Below are positions 1 to 7,964 of a DNA stretch of 64,000 bases, piece after piece (within the stretch, counting starts at the first letter, position 1; each line of letters starts with the position of its first letter). Made by a program: the position numbers and the translations under genes. The stretch comes from Clostridium rhizosphaerae (GTDB lineage: Bacteria > Bacillota > Clostridia > Clostridiales > Clostridiaceae). The stretch lies in contig NZ_JAESWC010000002.1 in assembly GCF_016765585.1 (NCBI RefSeq), positions 1,426,001 to 1,490,000 on the forward strand, written 5' to 3'. The notes beneath the pieces were generated by a model. It searched no databases. It worked only from the letters and a program-made list of their open reading frames with translations, and had not been told where the DNA came from.

Positions 1-246
1 TATTGTGGTTCTAAATCAGGAAGGGATACAAATAAATTTAAGGAATGTAATTTAACTTTAAAGCCTTCAAAATTTGTTTCCTCACCTATAATCTCTGAAT
101 GTAGTCTTCATTATGAATGTAAGATAGTTTATAAGCAGGATATGAATCCTGATCTTCTAAGTGAAGATGTTAAAAAAGGCAGCTACGCTTCTGGTGATTA
201 TCATACTATTTACTATGGTGAAATAGTAAGCTGCTATGAAAAATAA
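1..246 (+). CDS. Flavin reductase-like protein, C-terminal part (cut by window edge)
   Basis: This is an open frame from the first base to a TAA, with its 5' part outside the window. The visible 81 residues begin YCGSKSGRDTNKFKECNL, which resembles the CG-x-SGRD-x-DKF segment of the flavin reductase / flavoredoxin family (FMN-binding split barrel), followed by a C-terminal stretch ending GEIVSCYEK. These proteins bind FMN and pass electrons between ferredoxin or NAD(P)H and acceptors. The family call rests on this one motif and the ending, so the exact function cannot be judged. Confidence 0.55.
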   Translation, partial: YCGSKSGRDTNKFKECNLTLKPSKFVSSPIISECSLHYECKIVYKQDMNPDLLSEDVKKGSYASGDYHTIYYGEIVSCYEK

Positions 247-327
247 GTGGAGGACGAACTAAAGTTATCGCAAGCTACGCTTTAAAGTCCGCAGGGATTT
301 GCATGGACAATAATATATAATCTTAGT

Positions 328-475
328 GATTACTTTGCTACTGTTCTAAGGTTCGTGAAATCATAAAACTAAGAGCCTCTAGGAATTCGCTTTAACTTTT
401 TCTCTCTTAAAAGCGAATTCATAGAGGCTCTTAACTTTTCAATATTGCAAGCCTTAGAACATACGCAAAGGAATC
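328..475. repeat. Long imperfect inverted repeat (about 148 bp)
   Basis: The outer arms GATTACTTTGCTACTGTTC (from 328) and GAACATACGCAAAGGAATC (to 475) are near reverse complements. The inner arms AAGAGCCTCTA (371-381) and TAGAGGCTCTT (422-432) pair perfectly, and GAATTCGCTTT pairs with AAAGCGAATTC inside them. The whole block folds into one hairpin. It lies in the 310-base gap between the flavin reductase gene and the convergent GGDEF gene, where I see no gene. It could be a terminator of unusual size or a small non-autonomous mobile element. Confidence 0.6.
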
Positions 476-556
476 ATAAAGTAAAATATTATTTTCTACA
501 CAAGGATCTAAGGCCTTTACATCACAGCCTGGCGGCTATTTTATTTTGCAATTATA

Positions 557-1657
557 TTAAGTTCTGTTAGCCTTATTATTCTTATCTCTATACATTTCTT
601 TATCAGCTGCACCAAAAATATCATCTGGTGTTAAATCTTCATAGGGATCAATTTGGCATACCCCATAACTAAAACTTAAAGTAATATTTCCAAGTTTTCG
701 TTTAAATAAAGCTTTTCTTATGTTCTCCAATCTATCAATTGCCTTGTCTTTACTGCAGTCAGTAAAAAGTAAGACAAATTCATCACCAGACATTCTTGCA
801 TAAATATCTGTTTTTCTTATATTCTCTCTTAATACATCTGAAAATAATTTAAGAGTTTTATCTCCCATATTATGACCATAGGTATCATTAATATATTTAA
901 AGTCATCTAAATCAATAAGTGCTAAACAAACTTCATTTTTGTATTTTTTAATTTTTAAAAGTTCTCTAACAAAAAATTGTTTAAAGTATCTTCTGTTATA
1001 CAATCCAGTAAGTTCATCAAAGTTTGCCATAAATTTAAGCTTATTCTGTATAAAAAAGTTTTTCAGTGCTAATTGAAGTTCATTTTTTACATAATTCATA
1101 AGTTCTATATCTTCATTAGTAAAATTTTTACCTTTAGTGCTGCAATCAACATTTATAAAACCTATAAGTTTATCATCAATATATATAGGTGAACTAATTG
1201 TAGAAAATATATCTAAAGCTTCATAGCTTTTCATTCTATCAATTTTCTCAGAATTAACTATATCTTCATCAAATTTATTAGGATTTTTAATTATAGCAGT
1301 TTCACTAAAATTATTTATACTATAAAGGTAAACTTCTTCTTTTTTTAAAGTCAGCTTCTTTAATTCATCTGAATATCCTTTTATAGTTCTAAAGTGAAAT
1401 AGGTTGTCCCCTTCCAGGAGAACAATGCTTCCTTTTGATGCATTTGGTATTAAATTGATTGCAGCTTCCAACATTAGCATATATGTTTCATCTTCAGAAG
1501 AAGCTTTAGTTATTTTTTCAGCTACTTCATAAAGCGTATTTTTTACTTTTTCTATAAGTTTTATTGTGTTATTTACTCTTTTTATCTCAAAATACTGTAG
1601 TATTATAATCGAAAGCATGAATAATATAGTAATCAAAGCAAATAATCTGCTCTCCAT
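557..1657 (-). CDS. Membrane-anchored GAF-GGDEF diguanylate cyclase
   Basis: A 366-residue protein predicted to make cyclic di-GMP from two GTP. Residues 5-22 form one hydrophobic membrane segment. Residues about 40-195 look like a GAF sensor domain (ISSPIYIDDKLIGFINVD is typical). The GGDEF domain fills residues about 208-362. Its signature reads SGDEF at 290-294, a Ser variant of the first Gly, and an RxxD inhibitory I-site (RKTD, 281-284) sits five residues upstream, so product inhibition is expected. DELTGLYNRR and LIDLDDFKYINDTYGH are intact, and the enzyme is probably active. The ATG follows AGGAGG. It faces the upstream gene convergently and is divergent from degV. Confidence 0.88.
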   Translation of the reverse strand: MESRLFALITILFMLSIIILQYFEIKRVNNTIKLIEKVKNTLYEVAEKITKASSEDETYMLMLEAAINLIPNASKGSIVLLEGDNLFHFRTIKGYSDELKKLTLKKEEVYLYSINNFSETAIIKNPNKFDEDIVNSEKIDRMKSYEALDIFSTISSPIYIDDKLIGFINVDCSTKGKNFTNEDIELMNYVKNELQLALKNFFIQNKLKFMANFDELTGLYNRRYFKQFFVRELLKIKKYKNEVCLALIDLDDFKYINDTYGHNMGDKTLKLFSDVLRENIRKTDIYARMSGDEFVLLFTDCSKDKAIDRLENIRKALFKRKLGNITLSFSYGVCQIDPYEDLTPDDIFGAADKEMYRDKNNKANRT

Positions 1658-1700
1658 TTTTTCCTCCTAATACCATATATTTTTACTATTGGTTTCATAA

Positions 1701-1800
1701 ATACAATGCGAAAGTTCTAATACATTAATGATGTCCTAAAAATCCTTGAAGATTGAATATTTTATGACATCATTAATGTAAGAACTTTATTGCATTGTAT
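1701..1800. repeat. 100-bp palindromic repeat, copy 1
   Basis: The ends ATACAATGC (1701-1709) and GCATTGTAT (1792-1800) are perfect inverted repeats. Inside them AAAGTTCT pairs with AGAACTTT and CATTAATGATGTC pairs with GACATCATTAATG, leaving a central loop with CTTGAAGATT. The same unit recurs inverted at 63083-63182 with 81 of 100 positions identical and no gap. It sits between the divergent GGDEF gene and degV, upstream of the degV promoter. Confidence 0.75.
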
Positions 1801-1934
1801 ATAAATAAAATTATAATTGTTATTATTAAAGTTTACAACTACTTTATGCCCGATGTAATCGCTTTTTAACGAATATAATTTTAAATTTGATATATAATAT
1901 TTGTATGCATTATCACTACTGAGCATTATCACTA

Positions 1935-1962
1935 TTGCTAATACTATCATTAATGATATAAT
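1935..1962 (+). promoter_or_regulatory. Sigma-A type promoter of degV-padR
   Basis: TTGCTA (1935-1940) and TATAAT (1957-1962) are separated by 16 bp and lie 40 bp before the degV start. The -10 box is perfect. Confidence 0.6.
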
Positions 1963-2001
1963 GAAGTTATACAATATTTACATTGGGAGGAGAAATTTAT
2001 T

Positions 2002-2847
2002 TTGCAAAAAATTGCTTTAATAACTGATAGTTCCTGTGATCTAACAAAAGAAATCATAGACAAATATGACATAAAAATATTGCCTCTTAGAATTATATAT
2101 AAAGATAAAGAATATATTGATAGAGTTACCATTAGTCCAAATGAGGTTTATGATAATTTAGTAAATGAAATTCCTACTACCTCAATGCCTTCTATGGGCG
2201 ATATGGAAAACTTATTTTCTCTAATTGAAGAGCAAGGTTATACGCATGTTATAGCTATAACCCTTTCCTCTGGTTTGTCTGGTACTTTTAACGCTTTAAA
2301 ACTTGTAAGTGAAAATCATTTAAATTTAGTATCATATTTATTCGATTCAAAATCTCTTTCTTTAGGGCTTGGAGCTCTGGTTTACGAATGTGGCAAACTT
2401 ATTAGTGATGGGAAAAGCTTCGAAGAAATTGTTGATATGTTACCTGCTATAAAGGAAAAAATATCTCTATTCTATGTTGTAGAAACCTTAGAATATCTAA
2501 AAAAGGGCGGAAGAATCGGAAAGGTTGCAGGAACTATTGGCGATTTATTAAACATTAAACCAATAATTTCAATAGACGATGAAGGTAAATATTTCACTTA
2601 TGCAAAGGTGAGAGGAAGAAAGCAATCTATAACAAAGCTTATTGATATAGCAAAAGAAACTTTGGAGACCACTAAAGCCAAAATATTTGTTATGCATGGA
2701 GGTGCCTTAGAACAAGGTGAAAAAATCTATGATCTTTTTTCTAAAATGCCAAATGTTACCTCCATTTATTTTACAGACATTAGTCCAGCATTAGGAGTTC
2801 ATACAGGACCTGGCCTTTTAGGAATAGCTGTCGTAAAGGAAAACTAA
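2002..2847 (+). CDS. degV: DegV family fatty-acid-binding protein
   Basis: A 281-residue DegV-family protein, the usual length. The N-terminal ITDSSCDL, the central TSMPS and TLSSGLSGTFNA, and the C-terminal GPGLLGI are family hallmarks. Known relatives (FakB) bind a fatty acid and present it to the kinase FakA for phosphorylation; the kinase gene is not in this window. The start is TTG, chosen because GGGAGGAG stands 9 bases upstream and the motif-bearing N-terminus begins immediately after it. It probably forms an operon with the PadR-like gene five bases downstream. Confidence 0.9.
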   Translation: MQKIALITDSSCDLTKEIIDKYDIKILPLRIIYKDKEYIDRVTISPNEVYDNLVNEIPTTSMPSMGDMENLFSLIEEQGYTHVIAITLSSGLSGTFNALKLVSENHLNLVSYLFDSKSLSLGLGALVYECGKLISDGKSFEEIVDMLPAIKEKISLFYVVETLEYLKKGGRIGKVAGTIGDLLNIKPIISIDDEGKYFTYAKVRGRKQSITKLIDIAKETLETTKAKIFVMHGGALEQGEKIYDLFSKMPNVTSIYFTDISPALGVHTGPGLLGIAVVKEN

Positions 2848-2851
2848 TGAA

Positions 2852-3307
2852 ATGGATGAATTTGAATTATCTAATAATGATATAAAAGCTGAAGAAAAGC
2901 GCCTTTATGAGGAATATAAAAAAAAGCTTGCTGAACTAAAAAAAGTACAAAGAGAAAAGGAAGCTGTAGGTCAGGTTTTTGCAAAAGGTCTTCTTCCTGT
3001 TTATGTACTTTATATTTTAAGTTTAGGTTCTACTAACGGTAACGATATTTCTCATAAGATAGGCGAAAGAACTAAAGGTCTGTGGATCCCCAGTACTGGC
3101 GGAATATATCCTATTTTGAAAAAATTTGAAAAAGAAAACCTTGTTATTGGCAAATGGGATGATCCCAAAAAGAAAATTCAAAAAATATATACTCTTACAA
3201 ATGAAGGTCTATTAGAATTTGAAGAGAAAAAAATGCTGCTAAAAAGAAAAATATCTGAGGCTTTAGATGTATTTAAGATAATATATAACGATTTATATAA
3301 CGATTAA
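2852..3307 (+). CDS. PadR-like winged-helix transcriptional regulator
   Basis: A 151-residue protein. Residues about 1-45 are a highly charged helix (likely coiled coil). Residues about 48-130 match the PadR winged helix: LLPVYVLYIL, recognition segment STGGIYPILKKFEKENLV, and the wing ending KIQKIYTLTNEG. PadR proteins repress nearby genes in response to small ligands or stress. It starts five bases after degV and is followed by a strong terminator, so the two form a bicistronic unit. The target is not evident; autoregulation of the degV promoter is the simplest guess. Confidence 0.8.
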   Translation: MDEFELSNNDIKAEEKRLYEEYKKKLAELKKVQREKEAVGQVFAKGLLPVYVLYILSLGSTNGNDISHKIGERTKGLWIPSTGGIYPILKKFEKENLVIGKWDDPKKKIQKIYTLTNEGLLEFEEKKMLLKRKISEALDVFKIIYNDLYND

Positions 3308-3308
3308 T

Positions 3309-3345
3309 ATATGCAGTTTGCTTTTGCAAACTGCATATTTTTTAT
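3309..3345 (+). terminator. Rho-independent terminator after padR
   Basis: The stem ATGCAGTTTGC (3311-3321) pairs with GCAAACTGCAT (3326-3336) over a TTTT loop, followed by a T-rich run. Confidence 0.85.
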
Positions 3346-3416
3346 CATAGTTTGAATAATTAAATACAAAAGGTTTAAAAATATATATTGAAAACAAATT
3401 TATAGGAGATGATGAA

Positions 3417-3572
3417 ATGGGTACTGGAAAAAGTGCAAAAGGGACTGTTGGAAAGTTTCCTATGGCTAGTAAGCGTAAAGGCCCGGTTGGTGAAGGAGTA
3501 GATTTTATTCAAAAAAATCTTACTAGTGTGCCTGAAATAGATAAAACTCTAAAAAATAGGAAGGAAGACTAA
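3417..3572 (+). CDS. Small basic protein of unknown function (51 aa)
   Basis: A 51-residue reading frame starting ATG with AGGAG nine bases upstream. It is Gly/Lys-rich at the N-terminus (MGTGKSAKGTVGKFPMASKR) and ends KTLKNRKED. I see no membrane segment or known motif. The stop overlaps the start of the next gene (TAATG), which supports real, coupled translation. I do not recognise the family. Confidence 0.5.
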   Translation: MGTGKSAKGTVGKFPMASKRKGPVGEGVDFIQKNLTSVPEIDKTLKNRKED

Positions 3573-3751
3573 TGAAAGGTATAGTTATAGATAGCTACTC
3601 AGCTGAATCTTATATTTCTTCAGAAGATGGTATGATTATATGCGTTGGAGTACCTCATATGCCATCTAGTACTAAAAACGGTTCAAATGTCAGCTTGCAG
3701 AATTCATCCACTCATATGATAAATCACAGAATAAATCAGTTATTTTTTTAA
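3572..3751 (+). CDS. Small conserved-looking clostridial protein (59 aa)
   Basis: A 59-residue protein starting at the ATG that overlaps the previous stop. The layout MKGIVIDSYSAESYISSEDG, then ICVGVPHMPSSTKNGSNV, then INQLFF resembles a short clostridial beta-barrel-like family of about 57-60 residues (Met-Lys-Gly-x-Val-Ile-Asp start, SFEDG and HLPP-like motifs, Phe-Phe end). That resemblance is from memory and no function is known to me. It lies directly upstream of the TPP riboswitch but is separately transcribed. Confidence 0.55.
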   Translation: MKGIVIDSYSAESYISSEDGMIICVGVPHMPSSTKNGSNVSLQNSSTHMINHRINQLFF

Positions 3752-3811
3752 ATCTAATATATATGTTGTAAATAGTTTACAAATATATTATAATAATATC
3801 AAATAATATTT

Positions 3812-3895
3812 GTGCTAGGGGTGCCTTAGGCTGAGAGATGATTTTATTCATCAACCCTTATACCTGATCTGGTTAATACCAGCGTAGGAAAGCGA
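3812..3895 (+). promoter_or_regulatory. TPP (thi-box) riboswitch
   Basis: The thi-box core is clear: GGGGTGCC (3818-3825), CTGAGAGATG (3831-3840), ACCCTTATACCTGATCTGG (3854-3872) and TAATACCAGCGTAGGAAAG (3874-3892). It binds thiamine pyrophosphate. A terminator hairpin follows at once and the next gene is the thiamine transporter ThiT, so high TPP should stop transcription of thiT. Confidence 0.96.
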
Positions 3896-3908
3896 TTTTA
3901 GTAGCATT

Positions 3909-3946
3909 TAAAACCGTATTTCAAAGCTGAATACGGTTTTTTATTT
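3909..3946 (+). terminator. Riboswitch-controlled terminator before thiT
   Basis: AAAACCGTATT pairs with AATACGGTTTT over a nine-base loop, followed by TTATTTAT. It lies between the TPP aptamer and thiT and is the likely expression platform. Confidence 0.85.
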
Positions 3947-4004
3947 ATACTAAATAACTTCTATACAGTACCTCTTAGCACATAAACATAGAGGGGGTAT
4001 TTTT

Positions 4005-4688
4005 ATGAATAATTTTATACTTAAATTTAAAGGAATAGATTTTAAATCTATTTCAGAAGGTTTTGCAGATGCTCCAAAGCACCCAACTGCTATATTTGCT
4101 GTCATAGGTCTATTGGTATTGGCTTTCATTATTTTAAAAGTAAGAAGAGTAAAGCTAAGCACTTCAATTTTGACTCAAATTGGCGTAGCTTTGGCTCTAG
4201 GTACAGTTTTAAAAATGGTAAAATTTTACCAACTTCCAAATGGAGGAAGCGCAACTCTTGGTAGCATGGTTCCAATACTTATAATTGCATTATTTTATGG
4301 ACCAGAAATTGGTATGCTTACTGGATTATTATTTGGTATTATAGACTTTATTTTGGCACCTTATATAATGCATCCAGTCCAAGTACTTTTTGATTATCCA
4401 TTAGCGTTTACTGCTTTAGGGATTGCAGGATATTTTAAAGATAAGAAAAAACCTTATATGCTGCTTGGAGTTATACTTGCTATCTTAGCTAGATTCTTGT
4501 TTCATTTTATCTCAGGAATCGTCTTTTATGGAAGTTATGCTGCACCAGGACAATCTGCAGCTGTGTATTCTTTCCTATATAATTTAAGTTATATTGGCCC
4601 AGAAGGAATCTTATGTATTGTTGTACTTGGGATTTTACCGATAAAACAAATATACAAGGTTATGAGCAAGCCTTCTATGAATAATTAA
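4005..4688 (+). CDS. thiT: Energy-coupled thiamine transporter substrate subunit ThiT
   Basis: A 227-residue integral membrane protein, somewhat longer than the usual ~190 because of an N-terminal extension of about 30 residues before the first helix. Family signatures are GGSATLGSMVPI (near residue 84), GLLFGIIDF and YIMHPVQVLFDYPLAF. ThiT is the thiamine-binding S component of an ECF transporter; the shared ATPase and T subunits lie elsewhere. RBS GAGGGGG precedes the ATG by eight bases. The TPP riboswitch upstream independently supports the call. Confidence 0.95.
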   Translation: MNNFILKFKGIDFKSISEGFADAPKHPTAIFAVIGLLVLAFIILKVRRVKLSTSILTQIGVALALGTVLKMVKFYQLPNGGSATLGSMVPILIIALFYGPEIGMLTGLLFGIIDFILAPYIMHPVQVLFDYPLAFTALGIAGYFKDKKKPYMLLGVILAILARFLFHFISGIVFYGSYAAPGQSAAVYSFLYNLSYIGPEGILCIVVLGILPIKQIYKVMSKPSMNN

Positions 4689-4702
4689 CTAAAATAATAT
4701 AA

Positions 4703-4746
4703 ATTAAAGAAGTAAGTAGAGTTTAAACTTTACTTACTTCTTTACA
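4703..4746. terminator. Bidirectional terminator between thiT and ferredoxin
   Basis: AAAGAAGTAAGTA (4706-4718) and TACTTACTTCTTT (4731-4743) are perfect inverted repeats with A- and T-rich flanks between two convergent genes. Confidence 0.8.
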
Positions 4747-4935
4747 TTAAGAAACTGATATTGCATTAACTGGGCAGGATTGTTCTGCTTCTTGAGCACT
4801 ATCTATAGCTCCTTCTGGCACTTCATCTGTTGTTACTCCTGCTTTACCGTCGTCCTCCATCTCAAAAACCTCCGGACACAATGATGGACAAAGCCCACAG
4901 GATATACATGCATCCTTATCTACATATGCTTTCAT
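4747..4935 (-). CDS. Single-cluster [4Fe-4S] ferredoxin
   Basis: A 62-residue ferredoxin of the Thermotoga/Bacillus one-cluster type. The cluster ligands are predicted to be C10, C13, C16 and C54 (CISCGLCPSLCPEVFE and SCPVNAI). C20 is an extra Cys that in relatives takes part in a disulfide, but its usual partner is not visible here. The acidic middle fits an electron-transfer surface. The ATG follows AAGGAG. It is monocistronic and may supply electrons to ferredoxin-dependent enzymes coded in this window (VOR, the flavin thioredoxin reductase). Confidence 0.92.
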   Translation of the reverse strand: MKAYVDKDACISCGLCPSLCPEVFEMEDDGKAGVTTDEVPEGAIDSAQEAEQSCPVNAISVS

Positions 4936-5029
4936 GTTGAAATCTCCTTTCGGTCGGATTACTCCACAGTTTTTATGTATTCTAACAAATATATTGTTTC
5001 CTAAAAGAAGCTAATTATTACAAAATTAT

Positions 5030-5066
5030 AGAAAAACAAGCCCCTGCATATGTGAAGCTTGTTAAA
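5030..5066 (-). terminator. Terminator after mrp
   Basis: Read on the minus strand, AACAAGC pairs with GCTTGTT over a 15-base loop and is followed by TTTTTCT, just after the mrp stop codon. Confidence 0.6.
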
Positions 5067-5070
5067 AAAA

Positions 5071-5913
5071 CTAAACCAGTCTCATAAAATTAGTTAATAC
5101 ACTATTATATTGTTCTAATGAATTTATATATTCTTCTACTTCTCCTGCTTCCATTTTTTCTACCAAATCTAAATCTATTGGGAGTTCAGCTAACAAAGGA
5201 ATTCCTAAGTTTTTCGCTTGCTCTTCTCCAGATTTTTTGCTAAATACGTTTTGCTTCTTTCCACAATCTCCACAAACTATGTATGCCATATTTTCTACCA
5301 CACCATAAACTTTTATGTTCATTTTTTGTGCCATTATTACAACCTTTTTAACTATCATTGTAACCATATCCTGTGGTGTAGCTGCAATAACTATTCCGTT
5401 TAATGGAATACTCTGCATTACCGTTAACGCTAAGTCTCCTGTTCCCGGAGGCATATCTATTAATAGATAATCTAGCTCTCCCCACTCTGTATCTCTGTAC
5501 ATTTGAGTCAAAACTCCTGTAAGTACTGGTCCTCTCCAAATTACTGGCTGCTCTTCTTCCTCTGTTAAAAGATTTAAAGAAATTACCTTAATTCCAGTTG
5601 CTGTTTCAACAGGAAGAAACTTTGCTTCCTCTTGGGTCTTTCCAGAAAGTATTTGAGCTCTCTCTTTATTAATACCAAAAAATCTAGGCATAGAAGGCCC
5701 AGTTATATCTCCATCTAAAATTCCAACTTTGTAGCCTAAACTTCTAAGCTTTGTAGCAAGAATACCTGTTACTGTAGACTTACCAACTCCACCTTTTCCG
5801 CTCATTACACCTATTATATTTTTAATTCTGCCGTAGCTTGGAACTAATACAGAACAAGTATTTTCTTTATTTCCGCACTTTCCCTTGCTTGAACAGTTAT
5901 CACATTTACTCAT
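5071..5913 (-). CDS. mrp: Mrp/NBP35 family iron-sulfur cluster carrier ATPase
   Basis: A 280-residue P-loop protein. The deviant Walker A GKGGVGKS is at 39-46, followed by GILDGDITGPSMPRFFG and DYLLIDMPPGTGD, all characteristic of Mrp/ApbC. A C-terminal CxxC (CGDC) would bind the shared [4Fe-4S] cluster at the dimer interface. The N-terminus carries four further cysteines (C4, C7, C13, C20), as in Nbp35-like forms, which may hold a second cluster. Its role is to assemble or deliver Fe-S clusters, apt for an anaerobe with many ferredoxins. The ATG follows AAAGGAGG. It is monocistronic. Confidence 0.92.
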   Translation of the reverse strand: MSKCDNCSSKGKCGNKENTCSVLVPSYGRIKNIIGVMSGKGGVGKSTVTGILATKLRSLGYKVGILDGDITGPSMPRFFGINKERAQILSGKTQEEAKFLPVETATGIKVISLNLLTEEEEQPVIWRGPVLTGVLTQMYRDTEWGELDYLLIDMPPGTGDLALTVMQSIPLNGIVIAATPQDMVTMIVKKVVIMAQKMNIKVYGVVENMAYIVCGDCGKKQNVFSKKSGEEQAKNLGIPLLAELPIDLDLVEKMEAGEVEEYINSLEQYNSVLTNFMRLV

Positions 5914-5989
5914 TAAAAGTCCTCCTTTATGTAATAGAAAACTATTATTTTGAAATTATAACTTCATTATAGCATAAAACTTTAAATTT

Positions 5990-6019
5990 AAAAGCCCAAG
6001 ATAATTATCCTGAGCTTTA
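5990..6019 (-). terminator. Terminator after the MacB-like permease
   Basis: The arms AAGCCCAAGATAA and TTATCCTGAGCTT pair with two G-U-type differences. On the minus strand the hairpin is followed by TTAAATTT. Confidence 0.55.
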
Positions 6020-6030
6020 TAGCTTTTAAC

Positions 6031-7257
6031 TTATTCATATCTTAATGCTTCAATAGGATCTAACTTAGCTGCTTTTCTAGCTGGATATATTCCAAAGAAT
6101 ATACCTACCGCTGAAGAAAATAATATAGCTCCCACTACAGCTGTTACTGAAAGTGAAGGAGTTATCTTTGCAAAACTTCCTATCGCATAAGCACCTGAAA
6201 TTCCTAGTATCATTCCTATAATACCACCAATAAGAGATATAATAAGAGATTCAGTTAAGAATTGCAATAGTATTGCATTAGTTGTTGCTCCAATTGCTTT
6301 TCTAATTCCTATTTCTCTGGTTCTTTCTGTTACAGAAACAAGCATAATATTCATAACACCTATTCCTCCAACAAGAAGCGATATAGCTGCAACAGCACTA
6401 ATAAATGCAGTGAAAATGCCAAGTACTTTCTTTACTTGATCTAATTGCTTTAATGCATTTTCTACCTTATATATATCCTGTCCTCTTTTATTATGTCTGC
6501 CTTCCAGAATATTTTTTGCACCATTTCCTGCTTCTTCACCCTTATCTTTACTTGTTGCCATTATTGTAAGTCTGTCAATAGCAAATTCTTCTGAATACAT
6601 TGTTTCAACAAAAGTTATTGGAGCAGTAATTATTGCAGGCATAGAATCTGTATCAAAACTTCCTGCAAAAGGCCCCAAATCCAACTTGGTTACACCAACA
6701 ATTGTAGCCTTAACAGGAGCCTTCTTGTTTCCAACCTTAATTGTTTTTCCTACTACATCTGTATAGCCAAACATGGCTTTGGCAGAAACTTCATCAATTA
6801 CTATTACAGGTTTTCCTGCTTCATATTCTCTTTCGTTAAAGCCTCTGCCATATAAAAACTCTGTATTATCTATTGCAAATGCTTCAACACTTGATCCAGT
6901 TATGCTTGATCTTTTGTTCTTTGTATCAGATACAGCTACTCCCGCTTTTGATACTACAGGTACAGCATACTTAATAGCACTAACATTATTTTTTATTTGT
7001 TCTATGTCTTTATAGGTTATATAATCCGATTGCTCTGCCTTAGTTTGGTTTACTGTAAGGTTAACTGTTGACGCTCCTATTTTGTCAAACTCTCCTGTCA
7101 TAGTATTCTGCCCGCCTTGACCAAGTGAAACAATAGTTATAACCGAGCTTATGCCTATTATTATTCCTAGCATAGTGAGGAAGGAGCGCATTTTATTTGA
7201 AAGTATGCTTTCGATTGCCATTTTAAAATTTTCATAAATACCACTTAATAATTTCAA
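6031..7257 (-). CDS. MacB-like ABC transporter permease (FtsX domain)
   Basis: A 408-residue permease. There is one membrane helix near residues 22-42 with NKMRSFLTMLGIIIGISSVI, the MacB signature, then a large extracytoplasmic MacB periplasmic-core-like domain (about 45-270), and three C-terminal helices of the FtsX domain with GGIGVMNIMLVSVTERTREI and GIFFGIYPARKAAKLDPIEALRYE. Together with the ATPase and adaptor genes upstream on the same strand it forms a tripartite-like exporter. In Gram-positives such systems export peptides or antibiotics. The substrate is unknown. Confidence 0.9.
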   Translation of the reverse strand: MKLLSGIYENFKMAIESILSNKMRSFLTMLGIIIGISSVITIVSLGQGGQNTMTGEFDKIGASTVNLTVNQTKAEQSDYITYKDIEQIKNNVSAIKYAVPVVSKAGVAVSDTKNKRSSITGSSVEAFAIDNTEFLYGRGFNEREYEAGKPVIVIDEVSAKAMFGYTDVVGKTIKVGNKKAPVKATIVGVTKLDLGPFAGSFDTDSMPAIITAPITFVETMYSEEFAIDRLTIMATSKDKGEEAGNGAKNILEGRHNKRGQDIYKVENALKQLDQVKKVLGIFTAFISAVAAISLLVGGIGVMNIMLVSVTERTREIGIRKAIGATTNAILLQFLTESLIISLIGGIIGMILGISGAYAIGSFAKITPSLSVTAVVGAILFSSAVGIFFGIYPARKAAKLDPIEALRYE

Positions 7258-7271
7258 GCTCTTTTCCTCCT

Positions 7272-7964
7272 CTACAGAATTATTCTATCCTTTACTTCAT
7301 AGTCATCAACTATTTCTCCATCTCTAAATCTCACAATTCTTTTTGTGTGTTTAGCAATATCTGATTCATGAGTTACCATTATTACAGTAGCACCTTCGTT
7401 GTTTAAATCCTGAAATATTTTCATAATTTCAACAGATGACTTAGTATCTAAATTTCCTGTGGGTTCATCAGCCATAACAACTGCCGGGGTATTTACTATA
7501 GCACGTGCTATAGCTACTCTCTGTTTTTGTCCACCTGAGATTTCATTAGGTCTATGTTTCACTCTATCACTTAAACCAACCTTATCAAGTGCACTTAGCG
7601 CCCTTTCTCTTCTTTCCTTTTTGGAAACTCCAGCATATGCCATAGGAAGTTCAACATTTTCAAGAACTGTCATTCTTGGAAGAAGATTAAAAGCTTGAAA
7701 TACAAATCCTATTTCCTTATTTCTTATATGTGCAAGCTCATTATCAGTTAAGTTAGATACATTTTGATTGTTTAGTATATAAGTTCCGCTGTTCATTCTG
7801 TCTAAAAGACCAAGTATATTCATCATAGTAGACTTTCCTGAACCCGAAGGTCCCATTATTGATGTAAACTCACCCTTTTCAATTTTCAAACTTACACTTT
7901 TAAGAGCTGTAAAATCAATTTCTCCAGTAATATATCTTTTAACTACATTATTAACCTCTATCAT
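7272..7964 (-). CDS. MacB/LolD-type ABC transporter ATP-binding protein
   Basis: A 230-residue ATPase with Walker [10 protein letters not shown] (about 39-47), Q-loop [10 protein letters not shown], signature [14 protein letters not shown], Walker [14 protein letters not shown] and H-loop TVIMVTHES. This arrangement is that of the LolD/MacB N-terminal family. It lies 14 bases upstream of the permease gene, and its start overlaps the stop of the adaptor gene by four bases (ATGA), so the three genes are translationally coupled. Confidence 0.94.
   Translation of the reverse strand: MIEVNNVVKRYITGEIDFTALKSVSLKIEKGEFTSIMGPSGSGKSTMMNILGLLDRMNSGTYILNNQNVSNLTDNELAHIRNKEIGFVFQAFNLLPRMTVLENVELPMAYAGVSKKERRERALSALDKVGLSDRVKHRPNEISGGQKQRVAIARAIVNTPAVVMADEPTGNLDTKSSVEIMKIFQDLNNEGATVIMVTHESDIAKHTKRIVRFRDGEIVDDYEVKDRIIL

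Noticed and set aside
250-300. Possible sixth copy of the two-hairpin repeat (GGAGGACGAACTAAAGT ... TTTAAAGTCC)
   Set aside because: Only AAAGTCC and a loose inverted partner are shared; the ATTTA loop and CACTG start are missing, so the similarity may be chance.
1762-2132. Two short minus-strand frames in the degV upstream region
   Set aside because: They lie over the palindromic repeat, the degV promoter and the degV coding sequence, and have no ribosome binding site or recognisable product.
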